Shown here: in pieces, positions 31,614 to 42,765 of the stretch
Layout of the letters: every line of letters starts with the position of its first letter
Position numbering within the stretch: the first letter of the stretch is position 1
From: Chaetoceros tenuissimus
Taxonomy: Eukaryota > Bacillariophyta > Thalassiosirophyceae > Chaetocerotales > Chaetocerotaceae
Direction: 5' to 3'
Length of the DNA stretch: 64,000 nucleotides
NCBI GenBank assembly: GCA_021927905.1
Contig: BLLK01000046.1
Coordinates: forward strand, 992,001-1,056,000
Position numbers and translations under genes: made by a program
Notes under the pieces: generated by a model
The model's input: only the letters and a program-made list of their open reading frames with translations
Told to the model about the DNA's origin: nothing
The model's database searches: none

Positions 31614-33509
31614 ATGGCAATGAACGCACTCTCCCCACCAGAGCACCACCACCTGCCAATGGAATCTAGCGGCAAGAAGAAACCTCTCAATCAGAGCATC
31701 AAAACATCAAGGTCACATCAATCAGGCGAGTTGCGTGAAAGCGAAGCCAGGGCTTATCTCAATGGAGGAGACATTGCTCTTCTTTCGAAACAAAACAACA
31801 ATTGCTCAACAGGATTTGAAAGACGCTTAGTCAAAACAGTTGTCAACATCTCCACATCGAGCATTCGCTCACGTACAGGTTCCATGAGCTTGGATCATGA
31901 TGCTACTCCTGAAAATGAATTGAAACTCATGAGGGATTCAATCAACGCCAAGCAGCGTATCGCAAGCCGTCGCAATTCTTACATTCAACGAGAAATGAAA
32001 TCAGATATCACAGATTATTCCGATTTGAGTGACGAAATTTGCTACGGCGGTACATGGATCCAGCAATTGGTGCGAGAATTCAAGAATTGTCTTCATTCTC
32101 TCAATACTCAAGCGACTGATGTTCAACTAGAGCACTGGGCTTGTATCATTTATGAAAGTATGTCTCTACCGTCGCGATCTTTCCATTCTGTTAGACATGT
32201 GTTTGATATTTCAATCAATGCAAAACCTATTCAGAAATTAGCAGCTTTCTTTCATGACATTATCTATTATACTATCGATGGAGGTTTGAGTCCTGCACAG
32301 AATAAAATGATTGGAGATCTTATTTGCGAAGAGGGTGATAATGTATCTATAGTCACTGGTGATATTGACACCAATACAAAAATGGTTATGGAGATTTTTG
32401 GGTTCCAACCAGGAAGTAAGCTCGATCCATTCAGGGGTCTGAATGAATTTTTGTCCGCTGTGCTTGCTGTTAGATATTATGAGGAAGTAATGGCACCAGA
32501 ACACTTGGCAGTCATTGCAGCTTGTATTGAAGCTACTATTCCATTTAGGAAAGTAGTTGATGGAAAGACTCCCATGGATCTTTTATTTGAGAGACTAAGT
32601 AATGTCAATCAAGATTACGATCTTGAAATGGATGAAGACGATATTGTGCACGCAGTCCAATTAGCTGCAGATCTAGGAAATAGGGATTTAGGAAATTTTG
32701 CAACAGATGATCGCTCTGCCTTTTTGAGTAATACATGGAATCTTTTACCGGTGAGTAGTTCTTGGAATAGAGTAAGCAAATGAAATGGACTTTTATTATT
32801 GCAACGTCTCACTTCTCAAACCTTGCTTTAGGAATCAAACATTAGTCTTCGAAATACTACTGTTTTTCGTATTTCCGATTTTGTAGATGCATTGAAAAAG
32901 ATGACCGGTTTCTTTTCTAATTTGAATGCTGATGACCTTTATTCCTGCTTTAGGGATCCGGAACAAGCTCATTGGAAGGCGGCGAAAACTGCAATAGCTA
33001 GAAAAAACATTGAAATAGCCAAACATTACATGCAAATGAAATGTCTTTCCATTGCTGTTGTTACCGCGATTGCTGAACTGACGGGAGGTGATGCACCCGT
33101 AGCTCTTCTTCTTGGAGATCTTCCTGATGGAGGTCAAGTTTCTCATGGCATAGAAGATTTGATTCATGCTGAGGAACCAGAACAAGATCTTGATATCGAC
33201 CATGAAGTTTTTGATCTTCTCAATGATGGCAGAGATCAGACATCCAACTTCGACATCAAAAAATCACCTCTTGCTGCTTACATTTATTCGTGTATTGGAA
33301 AGGCGGAGAGCATAAAATGTCTAGATCATGTTGAATATCCAATGACTGAATCATCTGCAAAGAAGTTGCTGAGGGCTCTGCCTCGAAAGTGTGTACTTAC
33401 TATTGTTTCTGCTTGTAGTGAAATTGCAATCACAAGAAGAGATCAAATGAATAAACTTATTTTGACGACAAGAAAAGCCGCTGGGGAAGATGAACATGAA
33501 CAAAAATAG
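31614..33509 (+). CDS. HD-domain metal-dependent phosphohydrolase, two exons
   Basis: Exons are 31614-32750 and 32832-33509, joined at an 81-base GT-AG intron, giving 604 residues. The first 140 residues are Ser/Arg-rich and probably disordered. A divergent HD domain starts at about residue 150: H191 and H195 in FHSVRHVFD, then the defining H214-D215 pair in FFHDIIYY. The pattern H..RHV followed by AAFFHDI.Y resembles the bacterial predicted HD phosphohydrolases (COG4339-like) more than class I cyclic nucleotide phosphodiesterases. The second exon is helical and less conserved. Nucleotide substrates are likely but unproven. Confidence 0.75.
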
Positions 33510-33571
33510 TTACATAAAAATTATCCAATTTATATTCTATTTTCTTTTTAGTATTTATGTTGGTCTTGTCT

Positions 33572-36500
33572 TTAAGTATTCAATGACGATGGGTAGGACG
33601 TTGTAACATACATGAGAACGTCGATGCTACATGAGGACGCTGCAGCAACATGTACTGGTAAAAAGCTTGCAAACAAGTTGTTTGTGACAGGGAGCACTTC
33701 TTTTGAAAGGGAGCTTGTGTGGCGTTCAGATATTGTCTCAATGAATTGCAGTGGTACATTTCTATTTTGCAAAGCTAAATGAAGAGGAATAAAGCCGAAA
33801 TCATCATGTGCCATGAATAGACCTTCAGGTAGTTTGTTCGCAATAGCTATGTCATTTTCCAGATTTTCAATTCCTCTTGAGCAAAGTCTATGTGCAATAT
33901 TGCGTCCAAGTAGATCCACATCTTGAGAATGCTCCTCTTTGTACAATTCATACAGCGTATCAAATGTCTGTTGCTGTGGTTTTGCATCAACTGCACTGTG
34001 AAGGGGTAAGAAAGGTTTTCCATCCTCCTTGTAAGAGATGGATCTTGGTTCTGAAATGAGGCGATTGTATGTCATTGACGATAACAAGATCTCAATACAA
34101 TTAATGATTGCATTCTTGTCGGATTCAGTATTATTTGAATCTAAAAATTCTTCGTCCTCCATATCATTGTCCTCGCCATCTTCTTGTTCTTCTTCATTTA
34201 GGTATTCTTGGAGCTGAACGACAGCCAAGTCTAGTGGCAACATGTCTTCCAACTCCTCCTTGCGATAAACAGAGGAAAATTCCGAAGCTAGAAGTGTTCT
34301 GATTCCAACAACAAAGCCAGACGTAGCAGCAAGATGTATCGGTAAAAGTCGCTCATCATTAGTTACAAACACTGAATTTTTAAATGCATGCAGAAGAGCC
34401 TGGATTGTTTGTGGAGTGTCTGGGTGCTTAGATGCAATTGAGACGGCATCATGAAGAGGGAGATTTCCATTTTCGCACTGTATTTTTGCACACGCTGGCA
34501 CAGAGTCACAGAGTGTCGAAACTACTGCCAGTTGGCCTTGGTTCACTGCAATATGTATGGGAGCATGTCCCTCTGCATTCCGAATCAGTGCACTATCTGA
34601 ATCAATCTGTAGCAATATCTTTGTAGTAGACGTATTACCGCTCTTCGCAGCTATATGAAGGGCAACATTTCCTATGTTTTCTTCATCTAAAACCCATCTG
34701 GTAGATAATGGGAATTGACGAATAATATTTTGGACTACGTTGACGTCGTCTTTCTTGCAAGCCTCGTGTAATAATCGTGAATATCCAAAATACTCACTAT
34801 TTTCATCTGGGTCGATGTGGATACTTTGAACGTTTGTTTCCTTTCCATCAAATTGTTCTGGACTAAATTCACTACTTGAATTAATTCTACTCATACGAGA
34901 AGGGTCTGTAGCAAATCCTAAACCTATGGAATCTGTAGAGTTGATACTATTGAAGAGGGAAGGATCTGCACCCATACGTAAACTGAGCGAATCCGCAGAA
35001 TTCATGCTATTCATCAGAGAAGGATCTGCACCCATACGTAAACTGAGCGAATCCGCAGAATTCATGCTATTCATCAGAGAAGATTGAGCATCCCTTCCAA
35101 GGTTCTGTAGAGCATTATTTAATCCTACATTGACTTGTTGGAAATTATTATTCCATGTAGCATTGTCTTGTAACAGTGTTTGTGGATTATGAGGACTATT
35201 AATTTGAACACCAGAGGTACTTTGCATTGACATCATTGAGCTTATGGAAGGATTTTGACCAAGAGATTGCTGCAAAGAAGTCAAAAGAGAGTTCGCGCCA
35301 TAAACATCTTGGAAGCCATTACTGCAGAGCGAACTATCGTCTACACTGTTTGTCCTTTGAAGTGCAGCATTGACTTGTCCTATCTCTTGAAGGAGAGAAT
35401 TAGCTTGCATATTTCCAAAACTAAGTGGTAACGATTGACGTGGTTCATAGCGAGCAGCGAGAAGTGTAGATGCTTCAAGTGTATCCGTGAGCGATGATCG
35501 GCCATGCTGGGATAGATTATTAAGGTCACAATCGTTCAAACTTGACTCGGATAAACGCGAAATTGCATTAGGATCCGGCATGGAATTGACACGACGTTGC
35601 ACTCTGTTCAAACGAAGTTGCTGGAAATCACCATCATCTTCTAAGCGCAGAGCATCTTCGTATCTATCATTTTCCTGTAAGGTAGCTTCTGCGTCTTCGG
35701 GTACAGTCTGTGCAATGATACTACTTCTATTCTTGATACCAGCAGAGTAGGACATTGACCGCCTTTGGGTTCTCCTCCCAAGCCTAGACTCGATTCGATC
35801 CTTTTCAATCAATCGCAAACGTTCATTTTGTGAACTTTGTGCTTCTTGTGCAAGACTTGATAATACAAATCCAGCTCTTCGTCTTGCCCTTCGATGTCCT
35901 GTTCCACCATCAAACTGTGAACCTGGCTGTTCCATCATGTGCGCACTTAGTCTAGCCTCATACTGCCTCTCAGCATCTTCTGCAGCTACCGCTGCGGCCG
36001 CTGCTGACATTGCACTATGATTGGATCCTGGTATTGTTTCAAGTGTCTGAAAGTATTCATTATCTTGGTATTCATCTTCCTGGACATCTTCCAAAGAACT
36101 ACGGCCTAAAGATGAGCCACTAAACGACGCTCTGAAAGAAGTTTTACGAGGTGCTTTTCCAGATGAGGACCTTCTCCTCGCAGTAAAAGAAGATCTATTC
36201 CCCATGACGGGAATATCATTTTCAGCAAAACTTCTTCGTTTTGGGGCTGGAGCGTATACTTCAGGGTCATCACTTTCATCATCATCAGAAAAGTTTCCAT
36301 TTTCAAAAAAACTAGCAGCTGCTGCTGCAGCATCAGCTGTACTCATATTTTCTTCCGCTATGCTCCCACGTTTTTTTGTGTTTGTGATTGAATCTCTTAG
36401 ACTGTTCCTAATCCTCTGTATTTCGGCTTGTTCATCTTCTTCGTAACCTTCGTAGTATGAATGTCTCTGTTTCATCGGAATGCTTTGTCTCCCAATGGAC

Positions 36501-37168
36501 TGCCTTTGGTGAGATGTATGAGAAGCTATACTCAGCCTCGAGGCGGCATGTGATAGATTTATACTGAACCGTCTAATTTCTTCTTCTTCATCTAATTCAT
36601 CTTCCGTCAAGGTACTTTGAGACTGCACTTTGTGATATGGATATTGGCTTCTTGAAGAAACAGACGAACACTGCATAGATGGTAAAGTCTGTCTTGAATT
36701 AGAACACGAACCAAAACTATTTTTTTGCTCCACATATATAGATTTTTCTTCTTGAATTTTATCCATTGCACAAGAAATTCCACTTTGTGCATCAGGAATA
36801 TCATTTGTACGTTGATGCTCTCTTGTGTTATATTCCGATGATATAGACTGCCTTAAATTATTTCCCCTAACAATTGTATTGTCTGCTTCTGATGCACTTG
36901 ACGTAGTTCCAGTGCTTGCATCCTTTGAAGTCATACTCATTTGCGATTTCAGCATGGAACCACTTCTATTAAATTCTAGACTCTGACGAGAGCTAGCCAT
37001 AGATAGGCCGTTGTTGGTATTAAGGGTCTCACTAGCTCTATTCGAAGAACCACCGAAATGCATAGCTGCAGTTTCAAGTGCTTCCAAATCATAGCTCTCT
37101 GATGACAGCTGAGAGCTATCGTCGTCATCTTTAGCATGTTCTGTGTCTATTGTTCGTACCGGAATCAT
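33572..37168 (-). CDS. Ankyrin-repeat protein with long Ser/Arg-rich disordered N-terminus
   Basis: This protein of 1198 residues comes from a single frame. The first 780 residues are low complexity, rich in Ser, Arg, Gln and Asn, with many possible kinase sites (RRXS) and a tandem 20-residue repeat near 710-760. Ankyrin repeats follow from about 790 to the end: NVALHIAAKSGNTSTTKILL, then APIHIAVNQGQLAVVSTL, LPLHDAV, and LPIHLAATSGF. They are interrupted by an acidic insert (EEEQEDGEDNDMEDEE). The class is abundant in diatoms and generally mediates protein binding; no catalytic domain is seen. The function is unknown. Confidence 0.85.
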   Translation of the reverse strand: MIPVRTIDTEHAKDDDDSSQLSSESYDLEALETAAMHFGGSSNRASETLNTNNGLSMASSRQSLEFNRSGSMLKSQMSMTSKDASTGTTSSASEADNTIVRGNNLRQSISSEYNTREHQRTNDIPDAQSGISCAMDKIQEEKSIYVEQKNSFGSCSNSRQTLPSMQCSSVSSRSQYPYHKVQSQSTLTEDELDEEEEIRRFSINLSHAASRLSIASHTSHQRQSIGRQSIPMKQRHSYYEGYEEDEQAEIQRIRNSLRDSITNTKKRGSIAEENMSTADAAAAAASFFENGNFSDDDESDDPEVYAPAPKRRSFAENDIPVMGNRSSFTARRRSSSGKAPRKTSFRASFSGSSLGRSSLEDVQEDEYQDNEYFQTLETIPGSNHSAMSAAAAAVAAEDAERQYEARLSAHMMEQPGSQFDGGTGHRRARRRAGFVLSSLAQEAQSSQNERLRLIEKDRIESRLGRRTQRRSMSYSAGIKNRSSIIAQTVPEDAEATLQENDRYEDALRLEDDGDFQQLRLNRVQRRVNSMPDPNAISRLSESSLNDCDLNNLSQHGRSSLTDTLEASTLLAARYEPRQSLPLSFGNMQANSLLQEIGQVNAALQRTNSVDDSSLCSNGFQDVYGANSLLTSLQQSLGQNPSISSMMSMQSTSGVQINSPHNPQTLLQDNATWNNNFQQVNVGLNNALQNLGRDAQSSLMNSMNSADSLSLRMGADPSLMNSMNSADSLSLRMGADPSLFNSINSTDSIGLGFATDPSRMSRINSSSEFSPEQFDGKETNVQSIHIDPDENSEYFGYSRLLHEACKKDDVNVVQNIIRQFPLSTRWVLDEENIGNVALHIAAKSGNTSTTKILLQIDSDSALIRNAEGHAPIHIAVNQGQLAVVSTLCDSVPACAKIQCENGNLPLHDAVSIASKHPDTPQTIQALLHAFKNSVFVTNDERLLPIHLAATSGFVVGIRTLLASEFSSVYRKEELEDMLPLDLAVVQLQEYLNEEEQEDGEDNDMEDEEFLDSNNTESDKNAIINCIEILLSSMTYNRLISEPRSISYKEDGKPFLPLHSAVDAKPQQQTFDTLYELYKEEHSQDVDLLGRNIAHRLCSRGIENLENDIAIANKLPEGLFMAHDDFGFIPLHLALQNRNVPLQFIETISERHTSSLSKEVLPVTNNLFASFLPVHVAAASSCSIDVLMYVTTSYPSSLNT
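34921..35083. repeat. 60-base coding tandem repeat in the ankyrin gene
   Basis: 34959-35022 is repeated exactly at 35019-35082 (period 60, 64 bases identical), with a third, degenerate unit at 34921-34980. In the protein it gives 20-residue units around SLMNSMNSADSLSLR. The exact identity shows a recent in-frame duplication. Confidence 0.9.
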
Positions 37169-38016
37169 AGCTTTGAAGTGTATTCGATGATTCTTTTACA
37201 GATATTGTTGTTGATTGATTAGGAGTAATATGTTGTACGAGGACAGGACGGAGGAACTGAAAAGTGGTAGGGATGGTGGGATAAGGATGAAGGCCAGATT
37301 CTAGCCTTCTCGGCTTCGAATACTGTTTTAATCTTTTATTGGACATTTTGAAGTCATACGGGACGGCCGAGAACCCATCTTCCTTTACTTTGGGTTATCT
37401 CTTGAATCAGTTAATGTTTACATGTATTTTGACCATGGATAATAAATTCGAAGCTGTTTATTGTTTGAGTCTTTGTTGATTGTGAATTGTAAAGAGTTTC
37501 CTCTATTCTTTTACCATTTGAATTCATTTCCTTTTGTTTCTCAGTTTCGGAGCATCGACAGAAATCTATCTAATGGGACGGAATGATGACGTAAAATTAG
37601 ATAGATGTTCCTACTGCGTACAATCTGAACTGAATGATGAAGAACCGAGAGAAGGCAAAGAAGGCTAAAATCATCTAAAAATAAGTATTCATCATCAAAA
37701 GTAGTGTATGCAAGTTCTCAGTCGTACCAAATGTTATATTCTTCCAGCTAAAATCGCCAGGCGTTAAAAATGTTTGACGATGCTAAAATAACCTTATGAC
37801 AATGAACAAATAAAGGAATGGCACAGGTGGTCTGGGGTGAGAGGGTCGAGGGTGAGTGGGTTGGTGAGAGGGTGACTTGGACGCATAACCTGTAAATAAT
37901 TTACAACAAGTTGAATGGGAGCCAGGAACAGTTTTTTTTGAGTTTTACTTCACAAGAACTCCGATCTAAATTGCGATCTATTCATAGTCACATTTCCAAT
38001 AGATATCCATTATCAT
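37169..38016. other. Intergenic region, about 850 bases
   Basis: This is a divergent region between the ankyrin gene (minus) and the nicotinamidase-like gene (plus), so it should hold both promoters. A G-rich stretch (GGTGGTCTGGGGTGAGAGGG type) lies at about 37825-37880. I see no gene, RNA or repeat. Confidence 0.5.
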
Positions 38017-38958
38017 ATGTTAGGATCACTACCCAATTGTTTTTCCTGCCTGAAATCTGCCATGAATCAAGAAAATGAAACTGGGGTGACTCTACTCATC
38101 ATTGATGCTCAGAATGATTTCCATCCTTCACTAGAAGGTGTACGTCCCATGGGTTCGTTAGCTGTTAGCGGAGCTAATGAAGATGCACAAAGAATTGCAA
38201 ATTTCATTGAAAAATCACTTCAAGACGATAATGACTTCACTATTGACCGTATTGTAGCTACACTAGACTCTCATCAGAAGCTACACATTGCACATCCGAA
38301 ATTTTGGACCGATGCGAAAGGAAACAATCCTAGTCCATTTACATTGATCAAATCAGATGATGTGAAAGATGGTACATGGATTCCTAGAGGAGATTTAAAG
38401 CTTCCTAGAGGAACTTTAGAAGCAAAGTACTATGCAAAGAATGAACAAGAATCATTCAATCTCGTTGAGTACTGTACATGGTACGGCAAAAGATTAGAAG
38501 GTTCCAAGATTCCACTCTGTATTTGGCCAGAACATTGTTTGATTGGTTCTGAAGGACATGGAATCGTGAAAGAAATTAGATCTGCTATTGATAAGTGGTC
38601 AGAAAAGACTGGTAAAAGTCCAGAGTTTATTCAAAAGGGTGAGAACCTGTTGACCGAAATGTATTCCGTTATGAAAGCTGAGGTTCCAATCACCGAAGAA
38701 ACTAGCTTCAATCAAAAATTATTTCTTAGTTTGAATGAATCAAGTGCTATCTATGTATGCGGACAGGCTTTGAGTCACTGTGTGAACTATTCTGTAATGG
38801 ATATTCTTGGCCAAATGAATGCGACTGATTGTTCCAAAGTACATATTCTAAAGGATTGCTGTTCGTCAGTAACTGGATTCGAAAAGCAGGGTGCCGATTT
38901 CCTAGTCAATGCCACAGGGAAGGGGGCTGCGATTGTGGAAGATTCCTCAAAGATTTAA
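38017..38958 (+). CDS. Nicotinamidase / isochorismatase-like cysteine hydrolase
   Basis: This protein of 313 residues belongs to the isochorismatase-like hydrolase fold. The catalytic aspartate sits in LLIIDAQNDFHP (about residue 30). The metal-site region follows in DSHQKLHIAHPKFW, where DSH..HIAHP corresponds to the DWHP-type metal ligands of nicotinamidases. The nucleophilic cysteine lies in YVCGQALSHCVNYS (about residue 258). Nicotinamidase converts nicotinamide to nicotinate for NAD salvage. An internal Met at 38062 (MNQENET) is an alternative start; the first 15 residues are not conserved in kind. The nicotinamidase assignment is favoured by the metal-site pattern but other amides are possible. 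Confidence 0.82.
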   Translation: MLGSLPNCFSCLKSAMNQENETGVTLLIIDAQNDFHPSLEGVRPMGSLAVSGANEDAQRIANFIEKSLQDDNDFTIDRIVATLDSHQKLHIAHPKFWTDAKGNNPSPFTLIKSDDVKDGTWIPRGDLKLPRGTLEAKYYAKNEQESFNLVEYCTWYGKRLEGSKIPLCIWPEHCLIGSEGHGIVKEIRSAIDKWSEKTGKSPEFIQKGENLLTEMYSVMKAEVPITEETSFNQKLFLSLNESSAIYVCGQALSHCVNYSVMDILGQMNATDCSKVHILKDCCSSVTGFEKQGADFLVNATGKGAAIVEDSSKI

Positions 38959-39031
38959 AACATAAACTTGTATTATATTTACACATTTTGTATTTTTTTA
39001 CAAAGTACGGTACTCTCATGAAACAAATAAA

Positions 39032-42000
39032 TTAGTCTGTCATATCACCTCTGAAACCTTCAATACGCGAGGACTTGTCAGACATCCTTCTTTCTAATCT
39101 TGGTCTCGTCGACGCACCTTCAGAAAAATCTCGTCTGTGTAGACTTGATGTTCCCATTGAAGACCGTCGGCTTTCTCCAGACCCACTCTTTCTAATGAAA
39201 TGGTCTCCTGAACTTCTTCTACTAGCATGATCAGCAGATGCTCTTCTACTACTATCACCGGATGCTCTTCTACTAACATGATCAGCAGATGCTCTTCTAT
39301 TCCCTCGACTATGAGAACTTCTCGATAAAGACATTTCTCTCGACCTTCTTTTCTTTCTCTTTTCAATAGCTTTCAAGTCCACAGCTAATTGCCTCAACTC
39401 CGATAAGTCGTGGACGAAGGTTTCTCGGACATTCCTAACTTCTGAACATGCCTTCTTTTGTACAGAGCGAGACACAGCAAGATCCTCGATCATTCTTGAT
39501 TTGAAATCAGCGATACTATTCTTGGCTTGATTAATATCGTTTTCAACTTTGTTGATTAATCGCTGCTCTTTTCCACCGCCTTCTCTCATTACGAAGAGCC
39601 ATTCGCGTACTTGGGGAGGCCATAACAGACCTGCTGTTACAAGTCCTAGAGCGAACCATATTGGAAAAATAAAAATAATCACCACCACACGAAATGAGAA
39701 AAATAGGCAGTACTCGAACATATTTACATCTTCCTCAAATTTGTCTTTCAAAATAGAGATGAGTACAGCAAATGCTGCTCTTGATTTTGTTTGAAAGTTT
39801 TCTTGTTCCTCATTATCTTCAGATTGTATAGCAGAGTGTCCTCTGTTTCGACAAATCATTGAGATAAAGCGTTTTCTCATTGTATCGATCGTGTCCATCT
39901 CTGCCACGAAGTCTAATCTATTTGACCAGAATACCATTTCAGCTCGTTCGTTCTTGACTACCGAGTAACTATCCGATACAATAGCAATAAGGATATTCGA
40001 CAACAATATTGCCACAAGAAAAACGAATGCAATATAAAACACTTGAGCCGTAGTACTGGTCTGATATCTATTCACTTCTCCTATTTCACCAATCATCATC
40101 GTGAACACTTTGAGGAAAGACTTGTTGAAGGTGCAATGTGGGAATCCATTATCTGCTGCTGCACATGAGGCATTACATACCGGTGTTTGTCGGTAAACTA
40201 TGAAAAACATTTGTGCGAAGCTAATCAAAATAACCGCAAGGGATATGATGAAAATAAATAGATTCTTGGTCACATATAACACTGTTTCGTAGAATACGCT
40301 GAATTCCAGCATAGTGCTCTTAAGAAAATTGATAATGGAGAACCAAAGAGCTCCGACAGTAACTGCCACTCCTGTACGAAAGTGCATATCGTCCTCCGAC
40401 CCATAGTCAGGCTGAATATTGGAACTGCTGAAATACTCAAAGTCATTGGATCTTCTAACCATTGAACTGCAATAGTGATATATTAATACAATAACTGTCA
40501 TATCTAACCAGTTTTCAAATTGTAAAATATAGGAACGAATGGTATTGAGATTGATCATACTGACTACTTGTGCAATTTCCCGAACTAAGAAGTAAGTTGC
40601 TCCAACGTAGCAAAATTTAATAGCGGTTGCAACACCATCAGGTAGGATGGAAATTGATCCGAATCTATATGCAATGTGTTCATAAGCAGCATACGAGAAA
40701 CATCCAATTAGAACTGTGTACATGTAGCCATCCAAAAGTAAAATAGCAGTAGGGAAACAAGCAGCAGTTCGTTTGTTCAATATCTTTTGTACGTGGGTAT
40801 GTGTCACTGCAACTTTCCGTAGCCATTGTGGACAAGCTTGGATAGCAGTAAGAAAGTCTGCCGACGATGAAGGTCTGGAATTTAAATATATTTTCAGGCA
40901 ATCAATGGTATTTTGTCTACCGTTCTTTCCCTTTATTGTATCGGCCCGCATTTGCTCTGCTTGTGAAATCATTAAATGAAGAGGTTGATTACCTTCATCG
41001 TCAATCTCATCAATGTTCTTGCCTTTCATATGCCTCAAAAGAACATTTAACACAGATGCACTTGAATCATTGTGTGAGTTTGCCATTACATAGTGAAGAG
41101 CCGTCCGACCATCTCCTTCTTTAGTGTATACGCTGTGTGGACATTCTTCCACAAGATTTTCAAACACCAGGGAGTGTGAACCATATGCAGCTGCAAAATG
41201 TATCGGCAATCGACCCTTTTCGTCACCAATGGTAACTGCTCGCCTCAACAAATGTACAACATCCCGTAGATTTTCGTATTCATCATTTTCATTTTGATCA
41301 TTTTTTGTTATGTCCATAATTATACTTTCTGTATCAAATTCTTCACTTTCTTCTTCTTCCTCTTCTGTTTTAAAGAACACAAAGTGCAAAGGTGTACGTT
41401 GTCGTTTGTCCTGCGTTATATCCCCATCAGGATATGCCCTGAGAAGCTCTTCAATCACTTCTATCGATGTATTCCGTGCACATGCAAAATGAAGTGGTAC
41501 CCATCCATTGGTATCTTCCCAAGAAGCTATTTCATCGGTGCATTCCAACATAGCCCTCACAATATCAATTGGACAATTGGGATGCTGACATATTAAATGC
41601 AAGGGAGTAGTGCTAAATCCTCCTTGTTGCACAACAGCTGCATGTCTTGCTTCTTTTTCGGGATGATCGACAAACCATCGTCTAATATTTCCCCATCTAT
41701 TTTTTTCCTTCGATGTTGTAGTTTCAGGCTGTATTATTACTTCGCAAAGATTAAAAAATATATTCACTTCATAATCAGGAGTATTACATTCATCATCCAC
41801 GTGCCTCACTATTGTTTTTACTGTATCTTCTTTATTACTCCGCACTAGTGTTTTACTGGAATGATCAAAAGACCTCTCCGAAACTTGCGACTTTACTTGA
41901 TAATGGTTAAGTTCTGTCACATTGCTAGCAACGATAGTAGACGCAGACGCAGCCGAAGAATCATTAGTTATTGCACTCGCAGCACCTATTGCACTTGCTT

Positions 42001-42286
42001 CATCGACCATTTCTGCGTTTGCATATAATATAGGAGTCGCAAGTGCTGGTGCACCTATAGCAGACTGAGATGAGTCATCATTAAATTCGCTATGAGGCAT
42101 GGGATCATAGTCTCCATTCAAGTTGATCAGTGGCTCTTGCATTTGCTCTAGATTCTGTGCTTGTGGATCCTGTTGTTGATTCCACTGCTGCCTTTCTCGT
42201 TGCATAAACGGATCTTCCTCATTTCTCCTTATGGAGCCTCCTAGCAGACTAGGTCGTCTATTGTTACTTTTTGGGAGTAGCGACAT
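39032..42286 (-). CDS. Ankyrin-repeat cation channel, TRP-like
   Basis: This protein has 1084 residues. The N-terminus (to about 200) is disordered and Ala/Ser-rich. Ankyrin repeats run from about 220 to 480 (TTPLHLICQHPNCPIDIVRAML, shortened here to TTPLHLICQHPNCPID; VPLHFACARNTSIEVIEELL; LPIHFAAAYGSH; TALHYVMANS; NQPLHLMI). About six membrane helices follow between roughly 520 and 820, with a pore-like segment before the last helix (FNKSFLKVFTMMIGEIGEVN) and the S6-like ILLSNILIAIVSDSYSVVKNERAE. This order matches TRP/polycystin-type ion channels. The C-terminal tail has a coiled-coil-like part and an Arg/Ser repeat (SRRASGD, SRRASAD). Gating and ion selectivity cannot be read from the sequence. 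Confidence 0.85.
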   Translation of the reverse strand: MSLLPKSNNRRPSLLGGSIRRNEEDPFMQRERQQWNQQQDPQAQNLEQMQEPLINLNGDYDPMPHSEFNDDSSQSAIGAPALATPILYANAEMVDEASAIGAASAITNDSSAASASTIVASNVTELNHYQVKSQVSERSFDHSSKTLVRSNKEDTVKTIVRHVDDECNTPDYEVNIFFNLCEVIIQPETTTSKEKNRWGNIRRWFVDHPEKEARHAAVVQQGGFSTTPLHLICQHPNCPIDIVRAMLECTDEIASWEDTNGWVPLHFACARNTSIEVIEELLRAYPDGDITQDKRQRTPLHFVFFKTEEEEEESEEFDTESIIMDITKNDQNENDEYENLRDVVHLLRRAVTIGDEKGRLPIHFAAAYGSHSLVFENLVEECPHSVYTKEGDGRTALHYVMANSHNDSSASVLNVLLRHMKGKNIDEIDDEGNQPLHLMISQAEQMRADTIKGKNGRQNTIDCLKIYLNSRPSSSADFLTAIQACPQWLRKVAVTHTHVQKILNKRTAACFPTAILLLDGYMYTVLIGCFSYAAYEHIAYRFGSISILPDGVATAIKFCYVGATYFLVREIAQVVSMINLNTIRSYILQFENWLDMTVIVLIYHYCSSMVRRSNDFEYFSSSNIQPDYGSEDDMHFRTGVAVTVGALWFSIINFLKSTMLEFSVFYETVLYVTKNLFIFIISLAVILISFAQMFFIVYRQTPVCNASCAAADNGFPHCTFNKSFLKVFTMMIGEIGEVNRYQTSTTAQVFYIAFVFLVAILLSNILIAIVSDSYSVVKNERAEMVFWSNRLDFVAEMDTIDTMRKRFISMICRNRGHSAIQSEDNEEQENFQTKSRAAFAVLISILKDKFEEDVNMFEYCLFFSFRVVVIIFIFPIWFALGLVTAGLLWPPQVREWLFVMREGGGKEQRLINKVENDINQAKNSIADFKSRMIEDLAVSRSVQKKACSEVRNVRETFVHDLSELRQLAVDLKAIEKRKKRRSREMSLSRSSHSRGNRRASADHVSRRASGDSSRRASADHASRRSSGDHFIRKSGSGESRRSSMGTSSLHRRDFSEGASTRPRLERRMSDKSSRIEGFRGDMTD

Positions 42287-42765
42287 TATTTATCCTGACT
42301 CATTCCAAAATGAGAAAACTAATCCAACCTAGTAGCTTCTTGCAATGGCAACAGAGCAATGCTCAAGAATGCAGAGAGTCTCCTCTTCCGAATGTGATAT
42401 TACTGCAAAACAAATGACAATGTTTTTTCTTCTTTCAATTACTTCTTCACAATCTTCAACTTCCACATGAACATGTTGCCGGCCTGAGCAGCCAAATGGA
42501 TGTAAAAAATATTCCAAACATCATAATTCATACCAAACACATATATACGTCAAAAGTCATCTGGAAAGTCATTTCTAGTATACTTTGTCCGAGATTATAG
42601 TATTCATCTCAATAGGACAACAATAAAAGAAAATGATTTGCGCATTGATCATTCCATCCATCTTGCATAGAGAGAGAGCCCAAAGGGAAATTTTACTATT
42701 TTTACCTACGTTTTACTATTTTTAACCTACGTTGAAATATCTACAAATTATAATTCAAATATGCT
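42287..42765. other. Intergenic region
   Basis: No gene is supported. A duplicated short segment, TTTTACTATTTTTA(C)CCTACG, lies at about 42692-42730, with two near copies of CCTACGTTTTACTATTTTTA-like sequence. The upstream part holds the promoter of the channel gene. Confidence 0.45.

Noticed and set aside
31315-31659. 114-codon minus-strand frame overlapping the start of the HD-domain gene
   Set aside because: It overlaps a well-supported gene start, has no recognisable domain, and its composition looks like translated UTR. Kept only as a note in the intergenic entry.
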